Assembly: GCF_009870755.1 (NCBI RefSeq)
Contig: NZ_WLZU01000024.1
Coordinates: 1-32,772, forward strand
Length of the DNA: 32,772 bases
Direction of reading: 5' to 3'
Source of the DNA: Streptococcus halichoeri
GTDB lineage: Bacteria > Bacillota > Bacilli > Lactobacillales > Streptococcaceae
Position numbers and translations under genes: made by a program
In this document: piece after piece, positions 25,811-32,772 of the stretch
Position numbering within the stretch: the first letter of the stretch is position 1
How the letters are laid out: every line of letters begins with the position of its first letter
Notes under the pieces: generated by a model
What the model was told of the DNA's origin: nothing
What the model saw: only the letters and a program-made list of their open reading frames with translations
Databases searched by the model: none

Positions 25811-25860
25811 TTCGTAACAGCGCTGCTAAGTGTGCCGCTTACTAGGGGAACAAATCGTAG

Positions 25861-25869
25861 TGCTATAAT
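25861..25869 (+). promoter_or_regulatory. Internal promoter upstream of rplO
   Basis: TGC followed by TATAAT (25864-25869) is an extended -10. No convincing -35 is present. The predicted start point is near 25876, next to the hairpin described below. Confidence 0.55.
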
Positions 25870-25876
25870 AAGATGG

Positions 25877-25907
25877 TTAAGTCGCAAGTGTCAACTTGGC
25901 GACTTAA
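25877..25907 (+). promoter_or_regulatory. 5'-end hairpin of the rplO-secY transcript
   Basis: TTAAGTCGCAAGT pairs with ACTT(G)GCGACTTAA over a GTCA loop: 13 pairs with a single bulged G. No T-run follows, so a 5' stabiliser or regulatory leader is more likely than a terminator. Confidence 0.55.
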
Positions 25908-25935
25908 TGGTCATTTTATCTGTATAGGCGAGTTT

Positions 25936-25961
25936 CTATGAGGAGCCCTTTCCCCTCATAG
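25936..25961 (+). promoter_or_regulatory. Second leader hairpin before rplO
   Basis: CTATGAGG (25936-25943) pairs with CCTCATAG (25954-25961) over a 10-nt loop. It lies ~20 bases before the rplO ribosome site (AAAGGAG at 25981-25987). Confidence 0.55.
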
Positions 25962-25993
25962 GGGCGCTAGCATTTTACAAAAAAGGAGAAAAA

Positions 25994-26434
25994 ATGAAAC
26001 TTCATGAATTAAAAGCAGCTGAAGGTTCACGTAAAGTACGTAATCGTGTTGGACGTGGAACTTCTTCAGGTAATGGTAAAACATCTGGCCGCGGACAAAA
26101 AGGTCAAAAAGCGCGTAGCGGCGGTGGTGTACGTTTAGGCTTTGAAGGTGGACAAACACCATTGTTCCGTCGGATGCCAAAACGTGGATTTACTAATATC
26201 AATGCTAAAGAATATGCTTTGGTTAATCTTGATCAATTAAACGTCTTTGAAGATGGTACAGAAGTGACGCCAGTTATGCTTAAAGAAATTGGCCTTGTTC
26301 GTGCTGAAAAATCAGGCGTTAAAATTCTTGGAAATGGCGAATTGACCAAAAAATTGACTGTAAAAGCAGCGAAATTCTCAAAATCTGCAGAAGCAGCCAT
26401 TACTGCCAAAGGTGGTTCAATTGAAGTCATCTAA
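25994..26434 (+). CDS. rplO: 50S ribosomal protein L15
   Basis: 146 residues. [45 protein letters not shown] and FRRMPKRGF are diagnostic. It is a late-assembly 50S protein. It is followed 13 bp later by secY. Confidence 0.98.
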   Translation: MKLHELKAAEGSRKVRNRVGRGTSSGNGKTSGRGQKGQKARSGGGVRLGFEGGQTPLFRRMPKRGFTNINAKEYALVNLDQLNVFEDGTEVTPVMLKEIGLVRAEKSGVKILGNGELTKKLTVKAAKFSKSAEAAITAKGGSIEVI

Positions 26435-26447
26435 TGAGGGGTAACTC

Positions 26448-27755
26448 ATGATGTTCTTAAAAATATTAATCAATGCTTTGAAGGTAAAGAATGTCAGAAA
26501 TAAAATTTTCTTCACCATCTTTATCATTCTAGTATTCCGCATCGGAACACATATTACCGTTCCTGGGGTCAATGCCAAGAGCTTAGAGCAGTTGAGCGAA
26601 CTTCCTTTTCTAAATATGTTGAACTTGGTCAGCGGGAATGCAATGCGCAATTTCTCTGTCTTTTCAATGGGGGTAAGTCCATACATTACAGCATCCATTG
26701 TTGTTCAACTGTTGCAAATGGACATTTTGCCAAAATTTGTTGAATGGGGCAAGCAAGGCGAAGTTGGTCGACGAAAGTTAAACCAAGCTACGCGTTATAT
26801 TTCACTTGTCTTAGCCTTCATCCAATCAATTGGTATCACTGCTGGTTTTAACACCATTTCTAGTGTTGCTCTTGTGAAAACACCCGATGTGAAGACCTAT
26901 TTATTAATCGGTGCTTTGCTGACAACAGGTAGCGTAATTGTTACTTGGCTTGGCGATCAAATTACAGACAAGGGATTTGGTAACGGGGTGTCAATGATTA
27001 TCTTTGCAGGTATCATTTCCTCCATTCCAAACGCCATTGCGACAATCCACGAAGATTACTTTGTTAATGTAAAAGCAGATCAACACCTCCATTCCTACAT
27101 TATGGTTGGTATTATTATTGTAGCTGTATTAGCAGTTGTCTTCTTTACAACATTTGTTCAACAAGCAGAATACAAAATTCCAATTCAATACACAAAATTG
27201 ATGCAAGGGGCACCAACAAGTTCATACTTGCCATTGAAAGTCAATCCAGCTGGCGTTATTCCCGTTATCTTTGCTAGCTCAATTACGACAATTCCAAGTA
27301 CCTTGATTCCCTTCTTCCAAAACGGTCGAGATGTTCCTTGGTTAACCAAACTCCAAGAAATTCTCAACTATCAGTCGCCACTTGGTATGATGATTTATGC
27401 CTTGTTGATTATCTTGTTCTCATTTTTCTATACCTTTGTACAGGTTAATCCAGAAAAAACAGCAGAAAATCTCCAAAAGAATGGCTCTTACATTCCAAGC
27501 GTTAGACCAGGCCGCGAAACAGAAGAATTTATGTCATCATTGCTTAAAAAATTGGCAACCGTGGGTTCGATTTTCTTAGCCTTTATCTCGCTTGCGCCAA
27601 TCGCTGCGCAGCAAGCTTTGAATCTCTCTTCAGGGGTTGCTTTAGGTGGGACAAGTTTACTAATCTTGATTGCCACAGGAATCGAAGGCATGAAACAACT
27701 AGAAGGTTACCTTCTTAAGCGTCAATATGTTGGGTTTATGAATACAGCGAAATAG
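26448..27755 (+). CDS. secY: Protein translocase subunit SecY
   Basis: 435 residues with ten predicted membrane helices, forming the channel of the Sec translocon with SecE and SecG. Markers are FRIGTHITVPGVN, the plug region after helix 1, GVSPYITASIVVQLLQMD and GFGNGVSMIIFAGI. Two adjacent ATGs (26448, 26451) could start it; AGGGGT favours the first or second equally. It serves export of the streptokinase-like and collagen-like proteins in this window. Confidence 0.98.
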   Translation: MMFLKILINALKVKNVRNKIFFTIFIILVFRIGTHITVPGVNAKSLEQLSELPFLNMLNLVSGNAMRNFSVFSMGVSPYITASIVVQLLQMDILPKFVEWGKQGEVGRRKLNQATRYISLVLAFIQSIGITAGFNTISSVALVKTPDVKTYLLIGALLTTGSVIVTWLGDQITDKGFGNGVSMIIFAGIISSIPNAIATIHEDYFVNVKADQHLHSYIMVGIIIVAVLAVVFFTTFVQQAEYKIPIQYTKLMQGAPTSSYLPLKVNPAGVIPVIFASSITTIPSTLIPFFQNGRDVPWLTKLQEILNYQSPLGMMIYALLIILFSFFYTFVQVNPEKTAENLQKNGSYIPSVRPGRETEEFMSSLLKKLATVGSIFLAFISLAPIAAQQALNLSSGVALGGTSLLILIATGIEGMKQLEGYLLKRQYVGFMNTAK

Positions 27756-27760
27756 AATAC

Positions 27761-27795
27761 AGGTTGACAGTGTCAACCTTCTATTTTGTTTTTAA
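27761..27795 (+). terminator. secY terminator
   Basis: AGGTTGAC-AG-TGTCAACCT forms a 7-9-bp stem and is followed by a T-rich tract (TTCTATTTTGTTTTT). The tract doubles as the left arm of the next, longer hairpin. Confidence 0.7.
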
Positions 27796-27837
27796 GTGAT
27801 GATACTAATTGTAAGCATCATCACTTAAAAACAAAAT
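27783..27837. repeat. 21-bp perfect inverted repeat between secY and adk
   Basis: 27783-27803 (ATTTTGTTTTTAAGTGATGA plus T) is the exact reverse complement of 27817-27837, with a 13-nt loop. It is the longest perfect hairpin in the window. Confidence 0.9.
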
Positions 27838-27854
27838 GAATTCCATTCATTTTG
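27832..27854. promoter_or_regulatory. Alternative hairpin overlapping the 21-bp repeat
   Basis: CAAAATGAAT (27832-27841) pairs with ATTCATTTTG (27845-27854) over TCC. Its left arm shares six bases with the right arm of the 21-bp hairpin, so the two cannot fully form together. It ends ~19 bases before the adk ribosome site. Confidence 0.65.
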
Positions 27855-27884
27855 ATAACAATTTTGTCAAACAAGGAGAATGAC

Positions 27885-28523
27885 ATGAATCTTTTAATTA
27901 TGGGCTTGCCGGGTGCTGGCAAAGGAACACAGGCTGCTAAAATTGTTGAAGAATTTGGACTAATTCACATTTCAACAGGCGATATGTTCCGCGCAGCTAT
28001 GGCTAATCAAACCGAAATGGGGCTTCTTGCCAAGTCATACATTGATAAGGGAGAACTGGTACCAGATGAGGTAACAAATGGCATTGTTAAAGAACGCTTG
28101 GGCCAAGCTGATGTAGCAGAAAAAGGCTTCCTACTAGATGGTTATCCACGGACAATTGATCAAGCACATGCCCTAGATACTACCTTAGCAGAACTTAACT
28201 TAAAGCTAGATGGTGTCATTAATATTGATGTTGATCCAGCTTCTCTAGTTGAGCGATTGAGTGGCCGGATCATCAACAAAAAAACCGGTGAAACATTCCA
28301 CAAAGTCTTTAACCCACCAGCAAACTATAAAGAAGAAGATTACTACCAACGTGAAGATGATAAACCAGAAACGGTTAAACGTCGTCTAGACGTCAATATT
28401 GCCCAAGGGCAACCCATTATTGACCACTACCGTGAAGCTGGAATGGTACATGATATTCAAGGAAATCAGGAAATTTCAGCCGTGTTTGCTGACATTGAGC
28501 AGGTGCTGACTGACCTGAAATAA
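27885..28523 (+). CDS. adk: Adenylate kinase
   Basis: 212 residues; catalyses ATP + AMP to 2 ADP. P-loop GLPGAGKG lies at residues 7-14; STGDMFR and LLDGYPRT contact AMP. The LID domain ([20 protein letters not shown]) lacks the four cysteines of zinc-type Gram-positive kinases, as usual in streptococci. ATG 27885 follows AAGGAG (27873-27878) and gives [12 protein letters not shown]; the earlier frame from 27852 lies in the upstream hairpin zone and is rejected. Confidence 0.97.
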   Translation: MNLLIMGLPGAGKGTQAAKIVEEFGLIHISTGDMFRAAMANQTEMGLLAKSYIDKGELVPDEVTNGIVKERLGQADVAEKGFLLDGYPRTIDQAHALDTTLAELNLKLDGVINIDVDPASLVERLSGRIINKKTGETFHKVFNPPANYKEEDYYQREDDKPETVKRRLDVNIAQGQPIIDHYREAGMVHDIQGNQEISAVFADIEQVLTDLK

Positions 28524-28537
28524 TTCAGGGAAATAAC

Positions 28538-28566
28538 TTGCTAAAGTCATACTCAAGTGATATAAT
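28538..28566 (+). promoter_or_regulatory. Promoter upstream of infA and the alpha operon
   Basis: TTGCTA (28538-28543), 17-bp spacer and TATAAT (28561-28566). The start point would be near 28573. A hairpin CCTCTG-TGCT-CAGAGG (28592-28607) lies in the leader. Confidence 0.75.
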
Positions 28567-28639
28567 AGACTAGTCTGACTTATAATTGTTACCTCTGTGC
28601 TCAGAGGACATCAAATCGAAATTTAGGGGGTACTTTTGC

Positions 28640-28858
28640 GTGGCAAAAGAAGACGTGATTGAAATTGAAGGCAAGGTTGTCGAAACAATGCCTAATGCAA
28701 TGTTTACAGTTGAATTGGAAAACGGACACCAGATTCTTGCAACTGTTTCAGGGAAAATCCGCAAAAATTACATTCGTATTTTAGTCGGTGACCGTGTGAC
28801 AGTTGAAATGAGCCCATACGATTTAACCCGTGGACGAATCACATACCGCTTTAAATAA
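28640..28858 (+). CDS. infA: Translation initiation factor IF-1
   Basis: 72 residues from GTG 28640, behind AGGGGG at 28625-28630. [21 protein letters not shown] and [15 protein letters not shown] are diagnostic of this OB-fold factor, which blocks the A site during initiation. The open frame extends upstream to 28586 but that part has no family match. Confidence 0.97.
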
Positions 28859-28883
28859 TCGAAATAATTGGAGGGATTAAAAC

Positions 28884-29000
28884 ATGAAGGTAAGACCATC
28901 GGTTAAACCAATTTGCGAATACTGCAAAGTTATTCGTCGTAACGGTCGTGTTATGGTAATTTGTCCAACAAATCCAAAGCACAAACAACGTCAAGGATAA
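28884..29000 (+). CDS. rpmJ: 50S ribosomal protein L36
   Basis: A 38-residue protein, [18 protein letters not shown] followed by [20 protein letters not shown]. Cys11, Cys14, Cys27 and His33 are the zinc ligands of the C+ form. GGAGGG precedes ATG 28884. The order infA-rpmJ-rpsM is the standard one. Confidence 0.98.
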
Positions 29001-29017
29001 TATAGAAAGGAGAACAA

Positions 29018-29383
29018 ATGGCTCGTATAGCTGGAGTTGATATTCCAAGTGACAAACGTGTAGTAGTTTCATTGACTTATGTATATGGTATTGGACTTGC
29101 AACCGCTAAAAAAATCCTAGCTGCTGCAGGTGTATCAGAAGATATCCGTGTTAAAGATTTAACAAGTGATCAAGAAGATGCTATCCGTCGCGAAGTGGAT
29201 TCTATTAAAGTAGAAGGTGACCTTCGCCGTGAAGTGAACTTAAACATTAAACGTTTGATGGAAATCGGTTCATACCGTGGTATCCGTCACCGTCGTGGAC
29301 TTCCTGTCCGTGGACAAAACACTAAAAACAACGCCCGCACTCGTAAAGGTAAAGCAGTTGCGATTGCAGGTAAGAAAAAATAA
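29018..29383 (+). CDS. rpsM: 30S ribosomal protein S13
   Basis: 121 residues. [21 protein letters not shown] and [22 protein letters not shown] are diagnostic; the basic C-terminal tail contacts the P-site tRNA. GAAAGGAG precedes the start. Confidence 0.98.
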   Translation: MARIAGVDIPSDKRVVVSLTYVYGIGLATAKKILAAAGVSEDIRVKDLTSDQEDAIRREVDSIKVEGDLRREVNLNIKRLMEIGSYRGIRHRRGLPVRGQNTKNNARTRKGKAVAIAGKKK

Positions 29384-29400
29384 AATAGGAGGTAAAAAAA

Positions 29401-29784
29401 TTGGCTAAACCAACACGTAAACGTCGTGTGAAAAAGAACATCGAGTCAGGTGTTGCTCATATTCACGCTACATTTAACAACACTATTGTTATGATTACAG
29501 ATGTTCACGGTAATGCTCTTGCCTGGTCTTCAGCTGGTGCTCTTGGTTTCAAAGGTTCACGTAAATCAACACCATTTGCTGCTCAAATGGCTGCCGAAGC
29601 TGCTGCAAAATCTGCACAAGAACATGGACTTAAAACTGTTGAAGTCACTGTAAAAGGTCCTGGTTCAGGTCGTGAATCTGCTATTCGTGCTCTTGCTGCT
29701 GCAGGTCTTGAAGTAACTGCAATTCGTGATGTGACTCCTGTGCCACATAATGGTGCTCGTCCTCCAAAACGTCGTCGTGTATAA
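29401..29784 (+). CDS. rpsK: 30S ribosomal protein S11
   Basis: 127 residues from TTG 29401 behind [27 protein letters not shown] and [13 protein letters not shown] are diagnostic. It sits on the 30S platform near the mRNA exit. Confidence 0.98.
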
Positions 29785-29829
29785 TCATATAATAACTAGT
29801 ACACAAGTTTCGTTTCGAGGGGTGAAAAA

Positions 29830-30768
29830 ATGATTGAGTTTGAAAAACCAATAATAACAAAAATTGATGAAAATAAAGATTACGGGAGATTTGTGATTGA
29901 ACCGCTTGAACGTGGTTATGGAACAACTCTTGGTAATTCACTTCGTCGTGTGCTCTTGTCTTCACTTCCGGGTGCAGCAGTGACATCTATTAAGATTGAT
30001 GGTGTATTACACGAATTTGATACAATCCCAGGTGTACGCGAAGATGTGATGCAAATTATCCTTAACGTTAAAGGACTTGCAGTAAAGTCATACGTCGAAG
30101 ACGAAAAGATTATCGAATTAGATGTTGAAGGACCAGCCGAAGTGACTGCTGGTGACATTTTAACAGATAGCGATATCGAACTGGTTAACCCTGATCATTA
30201 TCTTTTTACTATTGCTGAAGGACATTCCTTAAAAGCGACAATGACTGTTGCTAAAAAACGAGGCTATGTACCTGCTGAAGGCAATAAAAAAGATGATGCA
30301 CCTGTTGGAACATTGGCAGTAGATTCCATCTACACACCAGTTAAAAAAGTTAATTATCAAGTTGAACCTGCTCGTGTTGGTAGTAACGATGGCTTTGATA
30401 AATTAACCATTGAAATCATGACAAACGGAACAATCATTCCTGAAGACGCTTTAGGTTTATCCGCTCGCGTTTTAATTGAACACTTAAATCTCTTTACTGA
30501 CCTAACAGAAGTTGCAAAAGCAACAGACGTTATGAAAGAAACTGAAACAGTGAACGATGAAAAGGTACTTGATCGCACGATTGAGGAATTAGACTTGTCC
30601 GTACGCTCATACAACTGTCTCAAACGTGCAGGAATCAATACTGTATTTGATTTGACAGAAAAAACTGAGCCTGAAATGATGAAAGTCCGCAACTTGGGAC
30701 GCAAGAGTCTTGAAGAAGTCAAAGTCAAACTTGCTGATTTAGGACTCGGATTAAAAAACGATAAATAA
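29830..30768 (+). CDS. rpoA: RNA polymerase alpha subunit
   Basis: 312 residues. The N-terminal dimerisation/assembly domain has [20 protein letters not shown]. An acidic linker (about residues 230-248) leads to the C-terminal domain with [16 protein letters not shown] and [15 protein letters not shown], which binds UP elements and activators such as ComR-type or CRP-type regulators. GAGGGGTG precedes ATG 29830. Confidence 0.98.
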   Translation: MIEFEKPIITKIDENKDYGRFVIEPLERGYGTTLGNSLRRVLLSSLPGAAVTSIKIDGVLHEFDTIPGVREDVMQIILNVKGLAVKSYVEDEKIIELDVEGPAEVTAGDILTDSDIELVNPDHYLFTIAEGHSLKATMTVAKKRGYVPAEGNKKDDAPVGTLAVDSIYTPVKKVNYQVEPARVGSNDGFDKLTIEIMTNGTIIPEDALGLSARVLIEHLNLFTDLTEVAKATDVMKETETVNDEKVLDRTIEELDLSVRSYNCLKRAGINTVFDLTEKTEPEMMKVRNLGRKSLEEVKVKLADLGLGLKNDK

Positions 30769-30782
30769 AATAGGAGGACAAA

Positions 30783-31169
30783 ATGGCTTACCGTAAACTA
30801 GGACGCACTAGCTCACAACGTAAAGCAATGCTTCGTGATTTGACCACAGATCTTTTAATCAACGAATCCATTGTAACGACTGAAGCACGTGCAAAAGAAA
30901 TCCGTAAAACCGTTGAAAAAATGATTACTTTAGGTAAACGTGGTGATCTTCATGCTCGTCGTCAAGCAGCAGCTTATGTACGCAATGAAGTAGCATCAGA
31001 AAGCTATGATGAAGCTAGTGATAAATACACATCAACAACAGCTCTTCAAAAACTTTTCTCAGAAATTGCACCTCGTTATGCCGAACGTAACGGCGGATAC
31101 ACACGTATCCTTAAAACTGAACCACGCCGTGGAGATGCTGCTCCAATGGCCATCATTGAATTAGTTTAA
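30783..31169 (+). CDS. rplQ: 50S ribosomal protein L17
   Basis: 128 residues. [20 protein letters not shown] and [19 protein letters not shown] are diagnostic. Last gene of the alpha operon; AGGAGGA precedes the start. Confidence 0.98.
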   Translation: MAYRKLGRTSSQRKAMLRDLTTDLLINESIVTTEARAKEIRKTVEKMITLGKRGDLHARRQAAAYVRNEVASESYDEASDKYTSTTALQKLFSEIAPRYAERNGGYTRILKTEPRRGDAAPMAIIELV

Positions 31170-31186
31170 TTTTTATCAATTTTGTT

Positions 31187-31273
31187 GAGTGTTATGATGA
31201 TGGAAAAGTTGACTGCTTTTCTTAGTCTAGCTCTGGTCTACCGCTAGGGATTCATTCTCTAGCGGGAACACTC
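31187..31273 (+). repeat. Nested inverted repeats after rplQ
   Basis: Outer arms GAGTGTT (31187-31193) and AACACTC (31267-31273) enclose an inner CCGCTAG/CTAGCGG stem (31241-31247, 31259-31265). There is no T-run. It could protect the 3' end of the operon mRNA. Confidence 0.55.
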
Positions 31274-31290
31274 ATCATGTTATTAAGGTC

Positions 31291-31347
31291 ACACTTGTTT
31301 ACGAAATAGTTCTAAGCCTAGAATTACTTCGTAAGCAGGTGTTTTTT
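31291..31347 (+). terminator. Alpha operon terminator
   Basis: A long imperfect hairpin: CAC-TG, TTACGAA and TTCTA on the left pair with TAGAA, TTCGTAA and CA-GTG on the right, followed by six Ts. Confidence 0.85.
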
Positions 31348-31348
31348 A

Positions 31349-31480
31349 GGCTCTTTGTCAACTGTAGTGGGTGACTTATAACTAAGCACGAGACGAAGTT
31401 CGTCTTCTCTTTTGCTATGTTCAAAGTGATGAGGTTTCGGCTCATTGTCAACTGTCATGAGTAAACCCACTTTGGCCATT
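31349..31480. repeat. IS-end-like repeats, copies 2 and 3
   Basis: GGCTCTTTGTCAACTGTAGT begins at 31349 and shares ~38 bp with 8704-8741. A second related end, GGCTCATTGTCAACTGTCAT, starts near 31439. Between them AGACGAA-G-TTCGTCT is a short hairpin with T-rich flank. They may be ends of deleted ISL3-type elements; no intact transposase is present. Confidence 0.5.
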
Positions 31481-32428
31481 GCAGCGCTTTTTGACGGTTA
31501 TTTCTGTTTAGCCTGATTTTGAACACCTTGATGATTGCACGAAGCATCTTAGCCTCTCTAACCTCTTATTTTTCAATATAGTCTAAAACTTCCACGTTCT
31601 GAACAAGCTTAAAAAGCCTCTGGCTCATCTAGTCGCTCCATTACTACAACTCTGATAGTTTTGGAAAATAGCTAGCGCTTGGTGCTAGCTAAAGCAGAAA
31701 CAGCATGCTCACGTCCTTGGTTTTTTAACAGCTTTGCCAATATCCCGGTCAAATGATTCTCCCTACGAAGAAGTTGCTGATAAGTAATAATGACAACCAT
31801 CTTGGAGCTTGTTTCGGCGTTAATGGTAGCTAAAAGACTCATAAACACCATGCTAATAAACAGTTTAAAACGAAGTTAGCCACTGAGAGTATAAAAAACA
31901 GCTTAGAAATCTAATAGAATTGCCTAGCGCAGATCAGAAGGAGACTAAGGTGCAAACTAATGAGCCGCCAAAAAGGAGCATCTCTAACACTGACTGAGCA
32001 AAGACATTAGAGGGTGCTTGATTCTAGAAAAAAGAAAAACAGCTAAAAACTAGCAACAGACCAAACGTTAATCTCCCGAAAAGTCCGTGAAGCATCCCAG
32101 TAAGCAGTAAAAACTGAGAATATAAGAGCATATAAATTGCTTTGGGGATCGATACAGTGTCTTAGACCATAGTCCAAAGCAAGTATTTGTCATCCCCCGA
32201 ATAGACAGAAAAAAAGAGTCACGCTATCCAATCGTTCATATTTCTCCTGATAAATCGATTGCCGCCATCAATCAAGCCAAGCATTTGGAATACAAAACAC
32301 CAGCCAAATGCTAGCATAGCAGCTGAGGAATCAGAGATTAGAGGCTTAATAAAAATTTTTGAACCTAAACTGAAAAGGTACTGACGATTAATCAGCCGAC
32401 AACCATGATAGTTAGCCTTCTTAACGCA
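31480..32428. other. Decayed region
   Basis: No intact gene. The minus strand keeps a short open frame at 31672-31851 (59 residues, MVFMSLLATINAE...LASTKR) that I do not recognise, and broken frames on either side. Another open stretch at 32219-32440 (minus) has no recognisable content. The density of stops and IS-end-like repeats suggests a site of repeated insertion and deletion. Confidence 0.5.
31672..31851 (-). pseudogene. Short unknown frame, probable gene remnant
   Basis: 59 residues from ATG at 31851. A hydrophobic start is followed by SSKMVVIITYQQLLRRE and LAKLLKNQGREHA. The frame is open a little further upstream without a start. No family recognised; it may be part of a lost insertion element or a chance frame. 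Confidence 0.3.
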
Positions 32429-32457
32429 TTGATTTCGCAAGAATTTTGCCGTATAAT
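32429..32457 (+). promoter_or_regulatory. CRISPR leader promoter
   Basis: TTGATT (32429-32434), 17-bp spacer and TATAAT (32452-32457). The start point (~32464) lies ~80 bp before the repeat, the usual place for a pre-crRNA promoter. Confidence 0.65.
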
Positions 32458-32463
32458 AGTGCT

Positions 32464-32545
32464 ATGAAAGGACGATTCAAAACTGAAGTCCAGCTAAGAC
32501 GAGTAGCGCGATTACGAAAAATTGTGGACAAACCCTGTCTACGAG
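32464..32545 (+). promoter_or_regulatory. Type II-A CRISPR leader with CTACGAG anchor
   Basis: The sequence directly before the repeat ends in CTACGAG (32539-32545), the leader-end motif known to position Cas1-Cas2 integration in S. pyogenes-type II-A loci. A short frame from ATG 32464 is open through the leader and repeat but is probably chance. Confidence 0.7.
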
Positions 32546-32581
32546 GTTTTAGAGCTATGCTGTTTTGAATGGTCTTGAACG
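32546..32581 (+). CRISPR. Solitary degenerate type II-A CRISPR repeat
   Basis: The first 29 bases (GTTTTAGAGCTATGCTGTTT then TGAATGGTC) are identical to the S. pyogenes Cas9-system repeat as I know it; the last seven diverge (TTGAACG in place of CCAAAAC). A degenerate 3' end is typical of the leader-distal terminal repeat. No spacer and no second repeat follow, and no cas gene lies in the window. Confidence 0.85.
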
Positions 32582-32633
32582 AAGTGTTAGCTCCGCCTTT
32601 CCCCTTTTGATTGCTAAAACTAAAAATAAATTT

Positions 32634-32659
32634 GAATCATTCCCGTGAATCATTCCCGT
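32634..32659 (+). repeat. Tandem 13-bp repeat, two exact copies
   Basis: GAATCATTCCCGT is repeated without a gap. Confidence 0.85.
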
Positions 32660-32707
32660 AGTTAGTTATTCCATAGCCATCATAGCTTTTCAAACCCTCA
32701 AAAAAGA

Positions 32708-32736
32708 AAAATCGCCACGTTAAGTAGCGATTTTTC
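32708..32736. terminator. Bidirectional terminator near window end
   Basis: AAAAATCGC (32708-32716) pairs with GCGATTTTT (32728-32736) over an 11-nt loop. A/T-runs on both sides permit termination on either strand. Confidence 0.8.
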
Positions 32737-32772
32737 CCTTTTGTGAGCCTCAATGAAACGTCAAAGCGTTAT

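Larger units (their letters stand above)
32582..32772. other. Right end of window
   Basis: A tandem 13-bp repeat (GAATCATTCCCGT at 32634-32646 and 32647-32659) and a terminator at 32708-32736 are present. No gene is seen. Confidence 0.5.

Noticed and set aside
28571..28595. Possible tRNA or second promoter before infA
   Set aside because: The short stem and a second TATAAT do not form a cloverleaf or a promoter with a usable -35; treated as leader sequence.
16157..31169. The ribosomal operon itself as unusual
   Set aside because: Gene order and protein lengths are standard for streptococci; only the intergenic elements are noteworthy.
32219..32440. 73-residue minus-strand frame near the CRISPR leader
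   Set aside because: No ribosome site or family match and atypical composition; probably chance in decayed DNA.
32464..32568. 34-codon frame running through the CRISPR leader and repeat
   Set aside because: Its sequence is fully explained by the leader and repeat, and no proper Shine-Dalgarno sequence precedes ATG 32464.

Overview
The window is chromosomal DNA from a low-GC streptococcus of the pyogenic group. Supporting evidence: a double-tryptophan (WW) type ComS pheromone gene beside ruvB, a streptokinase-family protein, a streptococcal collagen-like surface protein with an LPXTG anchor, streptococcal S10/spc/alpha ribosomal operons, and a lone type II-A CRISPR repeat of the S. pyogenes Cas9 class. 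RuvB differs from the S. pyogenes sequence I remember at many positions, so a relative such as S. dysgalactiae or S. canis is at least as likely. I cannot fix the species from the window alone.

Layout. (1) 1-2400: the comS pheromone gene behind a perfect 20-bp palindrome (probable ComR box), a non-coding stretch, then a leftward gene for a secreted streptokinase homologue with Ile as predicted first mature residue. (2) 2379-6881: ruvB, a decayed spacer, then a tightly overlapping three-gene operon (low-molecular-weight tyrosine phosphatase, membrane-anchored MORN-repeat protein, OatA-like O-acyltransferase). (3) 6882-9580: a collagen-like surface protein gene whose signal peptide is out of frame because of an 8-G tract, flanked by ~49-bp direct repeats. 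(4) 9581-13727: fermentative alcohol dehydrogenases adhE (two Rex-like operators) and adhA (cre-like site). (5) 14586-15905: a MATE efflux protein. (6) 16157-31169: the S10, spc and alpha ribosomal protein operons with secY, adk, infA, rpmJ and rpoA. (7) 31170-32772: the alpha operon terminator, IS-end-like repeats, decayed DNA, and a CRISPR leader with one degenerate repeat and no visible spacer or cas gene.

The most interesting signals are the divergent streptokinase homologue, the poly-G phase switch in the collagen-like gene, the orphan CRISPR leader-repeat, a family of ~60-90 bp hairpin elements at four places inside the ribosomal operon, overlapping long hairpins between secY and adk, and a possible promoter with 5' hairpin upstream of rplO. 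All calls come from reading the sequence; no database search or folding program was run.
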